This document shows positions 26,104-35,240 of a stretch of 64,000 nt of DNA, piece after piece. The DNA is from Rhizobium sp. ZPR4 (lineage in GTDB: Bacteria > Pseudomonadota > Alphaproteobacteria > Rhizobiales > Rhizobiaceae). Location of the stretch: contig NZ_CP157968.1 in NCBI RefSeq assembly GCF_040215725.1, positions 1,612,001-1,676,000 on the forward strand. The letters are read 5' to 3'. The position numbers and the translations under genes were made by a program. Below the pieces are notes generated by a model. That model saw only the letters and a list, made by a program, of their open reading frames with translations, was not told the origin of the DNA and did not search any database. How positions within the stretch are numbered: position 1 is the first letter of the stretch; every line of letters begins with the position of its first letter.

Positions 26104-27663
26104 TTAACAGGGAGCTTCAGGCTTTGCTTTGCCGGACTCGCAGTCGCAGTCCTCTTCGATATCGAGATTGATCAGGTCTTTTCTTGGGTTCAGCTTATTC
26201 TTCCGCGCAATCTCTTCATATGCACCATCGGCCTGCATAGGAGTCTGCCCATCTACACCACCGCCGGCCTTTGGAAATTTGAGTTCGAATATCTTCCACA
26301 GCTTGCCGTCTTTCCACCAGGAGATATCCGGTCGCGGCATCCCGCGCTTAGGATATTGGCTGGATGGCATGCCCTTGGTGTCAGGCCCCTGACTTTCCGC
26401 AGCCTCGTAACCGTTGTTAGGATCATAACTTACTTCGGGACGAGGACCATCCGCCGTCGGGCTTTTCGGATAACGTGGAGTCCCGTCCGGATAGGTGCCG
26501 TTCTTCGGATCGTAATTATTTTCTCGTATTTTTTGCGCCACACATTCGGTGTAGGTCTGCGCGCCCTGCCTGTCCTTCATGCATTCGCAGGCCATTTTAC
26601 AGATATCGTCGCAGGCCTCCCGCTGGGCGGACACTCGAACGTTGGTGGCGGTTGTGGCTGCTGCCTTTGCTTTATCCCGCGCTGCGGACGAGACGACAGC
26701 CTCGACGGTCTTCTTCCTAATTGCGTCAAAGGCGTCCATATCGCCAGCTGGCAGCGCCGTCGCACGCACTTCGGCCGCGCCTTTTGCCCAAATGGCCATC
26801 TGTTCGGTAGTTAGCCCCTGGTTCGGCGTGGTAGCGTAGTAGTCGAATTCATGAAGTTGATTCTCGATGCGTTGCCGATTAACGGCTCCACCAGTTAGCT
26901 CGTTCAGCATGTTGGCCGTGGATTCAGCTCGCCCGAAGATGCTCCAGCGAAGCAACCTCGACGTCCATGACCCTGGCACGGTGGTTGTCGCACCACCGGA
27001 TTGTGGGACAGTCGTAGTGTTTCTCGATGAGCCGCCTGCTCCTAACCCTCCGCCTGCATCCGTCATCGTTCCTGTCGCAGCTTGTGCAATCTGGTAAGAG
27101 CCGGGAGGCAAGGACGTCGCCGGACCGAAAGCCTCGTTAAGATCGCCAAAACCAGCCGATCGCAATGATCCCGGCACAGGATCATTGTCCGTGAGTGTCG
27201 GATAGGTCGCTGTGTCGCGGACAAAATACGCCTCACCCACCGTGTTCCTGTTGTTCATGTCGAAACGGTGCAGATGCGTGATGATCGGGGACCCCTCGGC
27301 ACGCACCAAGTCAGCGCCTTCGATGGGTTGACAAATGCCTTCCACCGTTCCTGATTTCACGCCCTTCGCTTGGCCCGGCTCATCACCGTGAACGTGGCAA
27401 GTATTGGAACGCAGCACCATGACCTTCTGACTGGTAAAGCGCACGGACTCCGTATAGTTCTCATCGTGACCGCAAAAATCGACCACGGGATATGGAATGG
27501 GTGGCGTCGAGGAGCCGATCGGTGTCTTGCAGACATCCGGCGACAGCGAGACGATGCGTGCGGCATCGTTGTCACGCAATCCCTCTCGCGGTCGGCTTGT
27601 CGTCCACGGAGATGGATACTGTGGTTCGCCGGCATAATTGTCCTTGGGCGGGGTGAGACTCAT
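26104..27663 (-). CDS. T6SS effector: DUF4150 PAAR-like with VRR-NUC-type nuclease
   Basis: 519 residues. Residues about 40-165 form a DUF4150 PAAR-like tip domain (YPVVDFCGHDENYTESV, KSGTVEGICQPIEGADLVRA). The middle is helical and Cys-bearing (DDICKMACECMKDR). The C-terminal toxin has PD at 445-446 and E460-x-K462 (PDISWWKDG then FELKFPK), the PD-(D/E)xK core, followed by Q477 and Y482 as in VRR-NUC nucleases. It should ride on VgrG and cut DNA in rival cells. Its ATG overlaps the DUF2169 stop. The DUF3396 gene downstream is the expected immunity partner. Confidence 0.85.
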   Translation of the reverse strand: MSLTPPKDNYAGEPQYPSPWTTSRPREGLRDNDAARIVSLSPDVCKTPIGSSTPPIPYPVVDFCGHDENYTESVRFTSQKVMVLRSNTCHVHGDEPGQAKGVKSGTVEGICQPIEGADLVRAEGSPIITHLHRFDMNNRNTVGEAYFVRDTATYPTLTDNDPVPGSLRSAGFGDLNEAFGPATSLPPGSYQIAQAATGTMTDAGGGLGAGGSSRNTTTVPQSGGATTTVPGSWTSRLLRWSIFGRAESTANMLNELTGGAVNRQRIENQLHEFDYYATTPNQGLTTEQMAIWAKGAAEVRATALPAGDMDAFDAIRKKTVEAVVSSAARDKAKAAATTATNVRVSAQREACDDICKMACECMKDRQGAQTYTECVAQKIRENNYDPKNGTYPDGTPRYPKSPTADGPRPEVSYDPNNGYEAAESQGPDTKGMPSSQYPKRGMPRPDISWWKDGKLWKIFELKFPKAGGGVDGQTPMQADGAYEEIARKNKLNPRKDLINLDIEEDCDCESGKAKPEAPC

Positions 27664-28772
27664 GCGTCACTGGCCTCCGCTTGCTGTCTCTGCTCTTGGG
27701 AGAACACCACACGGTTGACCGTCAAGCGTGCGCCGTCCGCTTCTGGTAACGGAAAACGAGCCCGCCAAGTCAAGAAGATTGTTTCACTGTCTCGCCAGTC
27801 GAACTGCACGCCGTCGAGGTTAAAGAGAAACCATTTATCCTCGCCCTCCTGCTGGCATCGAACGCCGAGTGTGACGGCAGGCAGGCGTCCATACGCTTCT
27901 GGCAAATTGGGGTGAAGGTTATTCAGGGCATAATCTTCATCGCCTTTAAGCCAAGGCTGAGCGATGAGGTCGGGATGCGCACATTGCCAGAAACGCGGAT
28001 CGAAGTCGGAGGGTAATAGTGGATGGCGACTAGCCAACCAGTCATCATCATAAGTGCCGGTATATTGCTGCCGGGGACGCCACCATGGAGGAATGGGACC
28101 GAAACCCTCGGGTCGATAAGGTGTCCGCCAATCGAGGCTCGCCTCATCGATAGCCGTGACCGAAGGGGCCTCCACTATCATGGCTTCATCGCTGCAATAA
28201 GGATCTACGATGCCACAACCGAGCGGATTGGCCGGCTCGACATCGGAAGGAATGCCCTGCTCAGCATTGCCCGTTCCCGGCACCATGCCTCCATAGGCGT
28301 GATGCCAATCGATGGCGACCTGGGTTGTCGGGATGGGCTCATCAAGCTTCCAATGTTGCAGGACGTGTTTCGGTCGATCAGCAGAAAACCCCGCCCATCC
28401 ATCTCGAAATACGGGCCGCCAATGGCGCCTGCCATATACCCGCAGGGCCTTTTCCTTTACGCCAACTCGTAGTGAACAAGTCCAGCTTGGTGCGTCCCTG
28501 CCGCCCGGCGCATAGGCTTTGCCCAAGAACGTAATGTCCGTGCCCGGCTTTTCCGGCGTCAGGTCGGTCTGGCGAAGCATGATCCCCTCATGAGGATCGC
28601 CAGCATAGCTGTCGGTCCATTGGAAATCCTCCTGACTTGCGGCCAGCGCGACTGGCCGCCCCTGTCGATGGAGGAAGGTGCCTCGAACGGCAACGACACA
28701 ATCGAGATCACCATTCCGATCGAACTGACGAAAAGCGAAGGCACGCAGCGGAGTACGGTTAATCAGTTCCAT
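27660..28772 (-). CDS. DUF2169 effector adaptor/chaperone
   Basis: 370 residues, all DUF2169-like: LRAFAFRQFDRNGDLDCVVA at the start, TDITFLGKAYAPGG, a Trp-rich core (QVAIDWHHAYGG) and ALNNLHPNLPEAYGRLPAV. In Agrobacterium the DUF2169 protein between VgrG and a DUF4150-type effector stabilises the effector and loads it on VgrG. The same gene order is seen here (vgrG, DUF2169, effector, immunity). It overlaps the effector gene by four bases. Confidence 0.88.
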   Translation of the reverse strand: MELINRTPLRAFAFRQFDRNGDLDCVVAVRGTFLHRQGRPVALAASQEDFQWTDSYAGDPHEGIMLRQTDLTPEKPGTDITFLGKAYAPGGRDAPSWTCSLRVGVKEKALRVYGRRHWRPVFRDGWAGFSADRPKHVLQHWKLDEPIPTTQVAIDWHHAYGGMVPGTGNAEQGIPSDVEPANPLGCGIVDPYCSDEAMIVEAPSVTAIDEASLDWRTPYRPEGFGPIPPWWRPRQQYTGTYDDDWLASRHPLLPSDFDPRFWQCAHPDLIAQPWLKGDEDYALNNLHPNLPEAYGRLPAVTLGVRCQQEGEDKWFLFNLDGVQFDWRDSETIFLTWRARFPLPEADGARLTVNRVVFSQEQRQQAEASDA

Positions 28773-28786
28773 GGACGAAACTGACC

Positions 28787-31051
28787 TCAGTTATGATCGA
28801 TGGGCTTGCCGCGCATCTGAAAATGCTCGGAGGCGACGAAATTGAAATTCTTACCGAGAATGATCACTTCACCATTGGATTTCATGATGAACTTGGAGTC
28901 GCCGCATTCGATAACGAACTCCTCACCAACTGCGATTTTCTTGAATTTGCCCACGCTCTCCAGCGAGGTCTGACCGACATTCGTGACCTTGCTCATACCG
29001 ATCTGCTCGGCGCGTGCGATACCGATCGTGTCGGACTTAAAGGCGCCGACAACGGTGTTCATGATGCCCGGAAGCGGGAATAGGCCGCCTGCGGCATCCC
29101 CCACTCCCGTGCCTGATCCGGCAAGATCCGTGCCGGCATCCGCCCTTGGATTAAGCCCTGAAACAACGCCTTCCCGGCTGCCAAGACCACCAGCCCCTAA
29201 GAAACCCAGTGCCGAGGAAGCAACTGTCCCCGCGAAGGCGGTGAGACCTGCGCCGCCGCCACCGGCAATCTGGCCTGCCTGTGCCAGCAATCCGGCCGTA
29301 TGACCGGACAATCCCTGCACCGCCCCCATCAACGCCATGGCCATCGGCCCCGTACCGCCGACCACTGTATTCACCGATCCGCCGATCTCGTGCTTCTGGT
29401 TGCCGCTCACTTCGACGGCGCGGTTGCCGCCGATGGAGGCGACTTCGTGGCGGTCGACGCGTTTGGTGCGGTCGTTGCGGATGCGCGTCGTCTGGTCCTT
29501 CTGGGCGTGGAAGAACATGTTTTCGCGGCCGGCATCGTCCTCGAAAGTCATCTCGTTGAAGCCGGTGCCCTTATGGGTATTGGAGCGCATGACCATGCGG
29601 GTCTTATTCCCAGGCAGATCGTAGGGCACGCCATTGCTCGGGTTCGGCACCACGCCGGTCACCAACGGCCGGTCCGGATCGCCGTCGATGAAGGCGACCA
29701 TGACTTCCATGCCTATGCGGGGGATGACCTGGCCGCCCCATGTGCCGCCAGCCCAGCTCTGGGCGACGCGCACCCAGCAGGTATCCGATCCATCCTTCTT
29801 GGCGCGGCGATCCCAGGGATACCAGAGCTTGATGCGGCCATACTGATCGGGATGGATTTCCTCTCCGGAAGGGCCGGCGACGATCGCGACCTGCGTGCCG
29901 CGGATCCGTGGCCGCTCGGTCTTGCGATGCGGCGTCACCGCGACGCGCGACGGCACGGCTTCGAATTCGTTGGTATATTCTGGCTGATCCATGTTGGTTT
30001 CATAGGACGGATCGACGGCGAAATGCGTCGCGCGCACGATGACATGTTCTTCATAAACATGCTCGGGATGCGCCACCTCATAGGGCGTAAACCGCCGGCC
30101 GGCCTCCAATATGCGTGATGACGATCGCCCCACGACCCGATTGTGATCGGCCTCGCTCGCCTGCATGCGCAGCTTCTGTGCCCGCTCGGCCTCAGCGACC
30201 GATGAAATGCGGGCCGGGTATTCGTAAAGCTCGCTCTTCATTGCGCCCGGCATCTGCACCAGTGAAGGTGTCGTGGTGCCTGGCACCATCTGCGGCGTCT
30301 CGAAATTCCAGTCAGCGCCGGCGCGCTGTCCGGGGACGTAAGCGTAATGCTTCATCCAATCGTTGATGTGGTTGCGGTCCGTCGAGCCTTGGGCAAGACG
30401 CACTCTGGCTTCACCCTGCGCAGAGGGGGACGGCCCCGCCCAGGAGTTGGCGCCATCGGCAACATGCAGCCGGTGGCTGCCTTCCTCATGCGAAAACCAG
30501 TAGAAGAGACCGTCTTCCTCGAAGCGGCGCGTCAGATAATCCAGATCCGTCTCATTCCACTGCACGGAGTAATGCTGCGGCGGAGGCGGTGTCACGACGC
30601 CGGAAACATCCGGGGCGGGAATACCGTGTTCGGAAAAGAGCGTCTCGACGATATCGATGCTGGTCTTGTCCATCCATATGCGGCAGTCGGAACGCTGCGA
30701 CAAAAGCCACATCTGCGGCTTCAGCACCATCGAATAGGAGCGCAAGCCACGTGTGATTGGAGGCCCTTCCTGAAGGGCCGTCACGAGACCGTTGAAGGGA
30801 CGGCGAACACCGTCGCCGCCATCTTCGACCTGCTGAACCTCCAGCGAGATGTCGATCAGGCGACCGATCAATTCCTCCGGCTGAATGACCTCGCGCTTGG
30901 CGCGCACGAAGAGCTTAATGTCGAAGAGCGACGATACACCTTCCGTTATCATCACCCGCTCGGGCAGGAGCTGGTCCGTACCAAGCGGCGATGAGACCCG
31001 AAGATTTCGGGTCGCCTGGATGAAATCGTTGGCCGAGGGCTGATCGTTCAT
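28787..31051 (-). CDS. vgrG: T6SS spike protein VgrG
   Basis: 754 residues. The N-terminal gp27/gp5-like part runs through MNDQPSANDFIQATRNLRVSS and WNETDLDYLTRRFEEDGLFYWF. The OB-fold region has GEEIHPDQYGRIKLWYPWDR and RIGMEVMVAFIDGDPDRPLV. A beta-helix needle follows (KTRMVMRSNTHKGTG, EDDAGRENMFFHAQKD). A Gly/Ala-rich insertion near 575-650 precedes a C-terminal tail that probably docks the effector complex. It forms the trimeric tip on Hcp tubes. Confidence 0.95.
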   Translation of the reverse strand: MNDQPSANDFIQATRNLRVSSPLGTDQLLPERVMITEGVSSLFDIKLFVRAKREVIQPEELIGRLIDISLEVQQVEDGGDGVRRPFNGLVTALQEGPPITRGLRSYSMVLKPQMWLLSQRSDCRIWMDKTSIDIVETLFSEHGIPAPDVSGVVTPPPPQHYSVQWNETDLDYLTRRFEEDGLFYWFSHEEGSHRLHVADGANSWAGPSPSAQGEARVRLAQGSTDRNHINDWMKHYAYVPGQRAGADWNFETPQMVPGTTTPSLVQMPGAMKSELYEYPARISSVAEAERAQKLRMQASEADHNRVVGRSSSRILEAGRRFTPYEVAHPEHVYEEHVIVRATHFAVDPSYETNMDQPEYTNEFEAVPSRVAVTPHRKTERPRIRGTQVAIVAGPSGEEIHPDQYGRIKLWYPWDRRAKKDGSDTCWVRVAQSWAGGTWGGQVIPRIGMEVMVAFIDGDPDRPLVTGVVPNPSNGVPYDLPGNKTRMVMRSNTHKGTGFNEMTFEDDAGRENMFFHAQKDQTTRIRNDRTKRVDRHEVASIGGNRAVEVSGNQKHEIGGSVNTVVGGTGPMAMALMGAVQGLSGHTAGLLAQAGQIAGGGGAGLTAFAGTVASSALGFLGAGGLGSREGVVSGLNPRADAGTDLAGSGTGVGDAAGGLFPLPGIMNTVVGAFKSDTIGIARAEQIGMSKVTNVGQTSLESVGKFKKIAVGEEFVIECGDSKFIMKSNGEVIILGKNFNFVASEHFQMRGKPIDHN

Positions 31052-31057
31052 CTGCGC

Positions 31058-31606
31058 TTATCCTAACAGTGAGTTTGCCGAGCCTATATTGCCGGCGCTG
31101 CCGATCTGCTGCTTGCGGCCACCGACGAGATAGACCATCTGGAACAGGGTGCCGTTCGGCAGCGTCTCGTGCATGCCGGGACCGTAAAGTACCTGCGGTG
31201 TCAGGATCTTGCCGATATCGGCACGTTTCGGCACCGTGCCAAGCAAATAGGCGCCGCGCGCCATCAAGACCCGTGTTTCGCCGTCGCTGACGGAATAATT
31301 GAATTGCGCAACGAACACCGAATGGTGGTTGGTATCCATTTCGCGAATGATGTGCGCTTCATTGTTGCGCAGCCATCTCTGGAGCCAATGCGTCAGCGAC
31401 ATCTCGTTGGCTTTTTCGGAGAACATCCGGAAAAGCGATGCGGCGGCACCCATAGCCTGGCCCCGTGCCGCGAATTCTCGCGGGCCGTTCTGATAGGAAA
31501 AATAATCGTAGGATGGGCCGCGGCCGGCACGCCGGACGGGCGGAAGATCGGTTTGCTTCACCGGCTCCATCTGCAGCGCCGGTGACGAAACGAAAAAATC
31601 TACCAT
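31058..31606 (-). CDS. Unrecognised protein between hcp and vgrG
   Basis: About 182 residues from the ATG at 31606 (GAGGT upstream). A longer ATG at 31678 lies at the foot of a large hairpin and lacks a ribosome site. Visible features are a basic Pro-rich N-terminus, a helical stretch FRMFSEKANEMSLTHWLQRW, then HHSVFVAQFNYSVSDGETRV, a GTVPKRADIGK loop and a Gly/Ser-rich tail. No signal peptide, no known toxin motif. In Agrobacterium this operon position holds an amidase effector and its immunity gene. This one could be an Hcp-linked effector or an accessory factor. Confidence 0.7.
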   Translation of the reverse strand: MVDFFVSSPALQMEPVKQTDLPPVRRAGRGPSYDYFSYQNGPREFAARGQAMGAAASLFRMFSEKANEMSLTHWLQRWLRNNEAHIIREMDTNHHSVFVAQFNYSVSDGETRVLMARGAYLLGTVPKRADIGKILTPQVLYGPGMHETLPNGTLFQMVYLVGGRKQQIGSAGNIGSANSLLG

Positions 31607-31680
31607 GGCGACCTCGACTAAGAAACGTTTGCCGGAACATGACAATCGCAGCCACCGCGGCGATTTGGCATCAGACATGA

Positions 31681-31710
31681 TTCCGGCGCGCTGATGCCAG
31701 CGCGCCGGAA
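31681..31710 (-). terminator. Large hairpin after hcp
   Basis: A perfect 12-base stem, TTCCGGCGCGCT and AGCGCGCCGGAA, with a six-base loop, 13 bases after the hcp stop. No T-run follows on the minus strand. Probably a partial terminator or 3' stabiliser that keeps hcp mRNA abundant over vgrG and beyond. Confidence 0.7.
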
Positions 31711-31723
31711 TGCGATGTTAATG

Positions 31724-32200
31724 TTAGGCAGCCTTGGTCGTTGCCAGGTCGTAAGACGCGATCATCGGCGACTGCGGCGTCTGCGAGTCGTCGTAAGGCG
31801 TGTACTTCACTTCCATCTTGGTGAAGTTGAGCTTGATCGTTTCGACCGGGCGGTCGCCGTTGGAATCGACCGAGTAGCTGGCGATCAGCGTGTTGGTGAG
31901 CGTGTACTCGATGTAGGTATCTCCCGGGTTGCCGGTCGTTACCAGATGGATCACGGCCTGCTTGCCGGTACGGCCCGAGCATGCTTCCTGGAACAGCTTC
32001 GTCGACGAGGAATCGCTGACCTTGGTCAGGATAACTTCCGAAACGGTCGGCTCGGAAGCTTCGCGGTTCGCAGCCGAACCGGCTGACGTCTTCATGTTAC
32101 GCGAAACATTCCAGTGGATGACTTCGATGTCCATCCACTTCTTGTGCTGCTCGTGGGTTGCATCGCCCTGAATTCCGTCGATCTGCAGATAAATCGGCAT
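31724..32200 (-). CDS. hcp: T6SS tube protein Hcp
   Basis: 158 residues, the normal Hcp length. It has MPIYLQIDGIQGDATHEQHK at the start, WNVSRNMKTSAGSAANREAS, and YIEYTLTNTLIASYSVDSNG near 96-115, as in Hcp1 proteins. Hexameric rings stack into the tube fired by the TssB/TssC sheath. It is preceded by clpV and followed by a strong hairpin. Confidence 0.97.
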   Translation of the reverse strand: MPIYLQIDGIQGDATHEQHKKWMDIEVIHWNVSRNMKTSAGSAANREASEPTVSEVILTKVSDSSSTKLFQEACSGRTGKQAVIHLVTTGNPGDTYIEYTLTNTLIASYSVDSNGDRPVETIKLNFTKMEVKYTPYDDSQTPQSPMIASYDLATTKAA

Positions 32201-32230
32201 GCTCTGAACTCTCCTGTTGAGATTTGAATT

Positions 32231-32250
32231 CGCCCTGTCGCTGCAGGGCG
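32231..32250 (-). other. Hairpin between clpV and hcp
   Basis: CGCCCTG and CAGGGCG form a 7-base stem around six bases in the 65-base clpV-hcp gap. It may act as an attenuator or processing site separating clpV from hcp mRNA. Confidence 0.4.
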
Positions 32251-32265
32251 GGGTTACCCTTCCGT

Positions 32266-35013
32266 CTAATGCCGCATCCGGGCGCTGTGTTCGTCCGGGG
32301 CTGCTTTATTCGCCGTGCCGCCTTCCTCGGGGCCAGCGAATTCATTGTCGCCCACCGTATTCTCCTCGATGAGAAAGCGATGGTCGTGAAAGCCTATGGT
32401 GATGCCGCCAACCTTGCGCCCCGTCGCAACAGCATCGAGGAAAAAGGTCGAAAGCTCTGGCAAAAGATCGCGGCCAATCATGGTTTCGATGGCGCGCGCG
32501 CCCATTTCGCTCGCCTTGGCGCGGCCGACCAGCGCCTTGCGGGCTTCGGGGGCAAGCGAAACGCTGGTGCCATACGACGCAGCGACGCGATCACGGATGC
32601 GGCCGATCTGGATGTCGACGATCCCGCTCAGCGTCTCGCCATTCAACGGCATGAAGGGCAGAACGGTCGTACGGCCGACAAAGGCCGGCTTGAAGTACTT
32701 CTGCAATTCGGGAAGCAGCAGCGCTTCCAGCGCCTCGCCCTCGGGCATGGTTTCCGGATCAGCAGCCAAGGCTGCGAGCAGTTCCGAGCCGGTATTGGCC
32801 GTCATCACGATAGTGGTGTTCTTGAAATCGATGTCGCGGCCTTCACCGTCGCGCAGCGTTCCCTTGTCGAAGACCTGGTAGAACACTTCCTGGACGCCCG
32901 GATGCGCCTTGTCGATCTCATCCAGCAGCAGGACGCCATAAGGCCGACGGCGCACGGCCTCGGTCAGCACGCCACCTTCACCGTAGCCGACGTAGCCGGG
33001 CGGCGATCCGAGCAGCAGCGAAACCTTATGCTCCTCCTTGAACTCGGACATGTTGATGGTCGTCAGATACTGGCTGCCGCCATAAAGAAGATCGGCCAGC
33101 GAAAGCGCTGTCTCGGTCTTGCCGGTTCCTGACATGCCAACAAGCAGGAAGACGGCGGGCGGGCGGCGTGGATCGGAAAGGCCGGCACGTGCGGACCGCA
33201 TCGCAGCCGAAATCCGCGCAATTGCGTTATCCTGTCCGAGCACACGCTCCTTCAGCCTTGCATCGAGCGTCTTGACGGTTTCAACCTGGTCGGACAGCAG
33301 TTTGCCGACGGGAATGCCGGTCCAGCGCGCGACGATCCCGGCGATCACTTCCTTGTCGACCACGCGGGGAACCAGCGGCGTTTCGCCGGCAACGTCGGCA
33401 AGGCTGCGTTCCGCCTGTACAAGGGCTGCGCGAGCAACGTCAACGGATGAACCGTTGGGCGGGAAGAGGGCGACATTGTCGCCGTGCGAACGAACACCAT
33501 CTTCGGCCTGCTGAGCATTGGGATCGGCAAGCGCGGCTTCGATGCGATCCGCCTCACCCGACAGCCTGATTTCAGCATCGAGCTTGGCCTGCAGCCGCTC
33601 GATCTCGCTTGCCACTTCGTGCTTTTCGCTCTCGATGACGGCAAGGCGCTCGACAATATCCGATGTCGGCGGCTCGGCGGAAAGTGCGGTGGCCTCAACC
33701 TCGAGCATTTCCTGCTCGTTGCGCAATCCCTTCAGCGCTTCGGGAACGGTCTGACGCGCCAGAGAGACAGCGGCGGCTGCGGTATCGATAAGGCTGATCG
33801 CCTTGTCGGGCAATTGCCGCGCCGGAATATAGCGGGCCGAAAGGCGAACAGCCGCCGCCAGCGCCTCATCTCGAATGCGCACCTTGTGATGGGCTTTGAA
33901 GCTGCCGACCACGCCGCGCAACATGCGGATTGCTGTTTCCTCGTCGGGCTCAAGCACCTGAACGACCTGGAAGCGTCGGGTCAGCGCCGCATCCTTCTCG
34001 ATGTAGCGCTTGTATTCGCTCCAAGTCGTCGCTGCGATCGTCCTGAGCTCGCCGCGTGCCAGCGCCGGCTTCAGAATATTGGCGGCATCGCCCTGCCCGG
34101 CCTGTCCGCCGGCACCGATCAAGCCATGCGCCTCGTCGATGAACAGGATGATCGGCTCCACCGAGGCACGTACGGCCGCGACAACGCCGTGCAAGCGGCG
34201 CTCGAATTCGCCTTTCACGCCGGCGCCAGCCTGCAGCAGGCTGAGATCGAGAAGGAGAATCCGTACCGGCTTCAGCATATCCGGCACGTTGCCGGCGGCG
34301 ATCTCCAGCGCCAGCGCCTCTGCAACGGCGGTCTTGCCGACACCTGCCTCGCCGACCAGCATCGGATTGTTCTGACGGCGGCGCATCAGGATATCGATGA
34401 CCTGGCGCAGCTCACGATCGCGACCGATGACCGGATCAACACGACCACCCCTTGCATCGGCTGTCATATCGCGCGTGTACAGGCGCAGGAATTCATTTTC
34501 GCCGGCAGCGGCAACAGCCTCGGAATTCTGTGACGGCGAAGATGTGCCGCTGGGAGTGGAAACCGCGTTCAACTTTTTTTCGAGCGCGGTGCGATCAATG
34601 CTGCGCAGCGAAGGTGCCATGCCTCGCGCCATGATTCGCAGCGACTGGTCATCGCTCAGCGCGGTCAGAAGATCAGCGAGGGTGATGCTGTTCCGCCCAC
34701 ATTGAAGCGACGAGACAAGCCACGCCTCGCGCATCAGAGCAAGCAGATTTTGAGAGAGCACCAACGCGGCACCATCGCCCCTCGGCAAGTCGGCGATGGC
34801 GCTATCAAGCTCAGTGCGGAGCGTTGCAGAAGGAACGCTAAGTTCTTCAAACAAAGAGCAAACTTCAGATATATCCAGCAATGATAGTATCCAATGTGCG
34901 ACATCGACATTTGCATGGCGATCACGTGCTGCAAGTGACGCTGCAGCCTCGAGACCGACGCGCAATGCGGGCTCAAGCGTTCTGATCAGACGATTGAGAT
35001 CGATGTTCGACAC
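32266..35013 (-). CDS. clpV: T6SS sheath-recycling ATPase ClpV (TssH)
   Basis: 915 residues. An N-terminal Clp-N domain, an AAA domain with GEAGVGKTAVAE (about residue 220) and IILFIDEAHGLIGAG, a coiled middle region, and a second AAA domain with GMSGTGKTETALSL and GVLLLDEIDKAHPGVQE, then the C-terminal D2-small domain. The ClpB/ClpV length and order are intact. It disassembles contracted TssB/C sheath. The start is GTG at 35013 after AAGGAGG. Transcribed divergently from tssA. Confidence 0.96.
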   Translation of the reverse strand: MSNIDLNRLIRTLEPALRVGLEAAASLAARDRHANVDVAHWILSLLDISEVCSLFEELSVPSATLRTELDSAIADLPRGDGAALVLSQNLLALMREAWLVSSLQCGRNSITLADLLTALSDDQSLRIMARGMAPSLRSIDRTALEKKLNAVSTPSGTSSPSQNSEAVAAAGENEFLRLYTRDMTADARGGRVDPVIGRDRELRQVIDILMRRRQNNPMLVGEAGVGKTAVAEALALEIAAGNVPDMLKPVRILLLDLSLLQAGAGVKGEFERRLHGVVAAVRASVEPIILFIDEAHGLIGAGGQAGQGDAANILKPALARGELRTIAATTWSEYKRYIEKDAALTRRFQVVQVLEPDEETAIRMLRGVVGSFKAHHKVRIRDEALAAAVRLSARYIPARQLPDKAISLIDTAAAAVSLARQTVPEALKGLRNEQEMLEVEATALSAEPPTSDIVERLAVIESEKHEVASEIERLQAKLDAEIRLSGEADRIEAALADPNAQQAEDGVRSHGDNVALFPPNGSSVDVARAALVQAERSLADVAGETPLVPRVVDKEVIAGIVARWTGIPVGKLLSDQVETVKTLDARLKERVLGQDNAIARISAAMRSARAGLSDPRRPPAVFLLVGMSGTGKTETALSLADLLYGGSQYLTTINMSEFKEEHKVSLLLGSPPGYVGYGEGGVLTEAVRRRPYGVLLLDEIDKAHPGVQEVFYQVFDKGTLRDGEGRDIDFKNTTIVMTANTGSELLAALAADPETMPEGEALEALLLPELQKYFKPAFVGRTTVLPFMPLNGETLSGIVDIQIGRIRDRVAASYGTSVSLAPEARKALVGRAKASEMGARAIETMIGRDLLPELSTFFLDAVATGRKVGGITIGFHDHRFLIEENTVGDNEFAGPEEGGTANKAAPDEHSARMRH

Positions 35014-35240
35014 CTAGAAGTTTCCTCCTTGTGGTTTCATTTCAACTACACCCTCCAAATCGCGGCAACAACTAGGGCGGTTATTCCCACACGTCCAGAT
35101 GGACTACAAAAATTTTTTCATGTGGTCAAAAAATGGAATCGTCACAAATCTGTTGCAGAATAGACATGGTTGACAAAGGAATATATCGACCTAACTATCA
35201 TGCCCTCAAATGAAGTAGTTCATGATACGGAGTTAATTCC
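35014..35240. other. AT-rich divergent T6SS control region
   Basis: The gap between clpV and tssA is much richer in A and T than its surroundings, including AAAAATTTTTT at 35107-35117, and must hold the promoters of both T6SS operons. The compositional dip continues into the first 250 bases of tssA. This looks like a nucleoid-protein binding region or imported DNA. Confidence 0.55.
35170..35198 (+). promoter_or_regulatory. Candidate tssA operon promoter
   Basis: TTGACA at 35170-35175, then after 16-17 bases TAACTA/AACTAT (35192-35198), about 45 bases before the tssA coding frame opens. Confidence 0.45.

Noticed and set aside
31607..31678. Earlier ATG start for the gene between hcp and vgrG
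   Set aside because: It sits at the base of the post-hcp hairpin without a Shine-Dalgarno, while 31606 has GAGGT.
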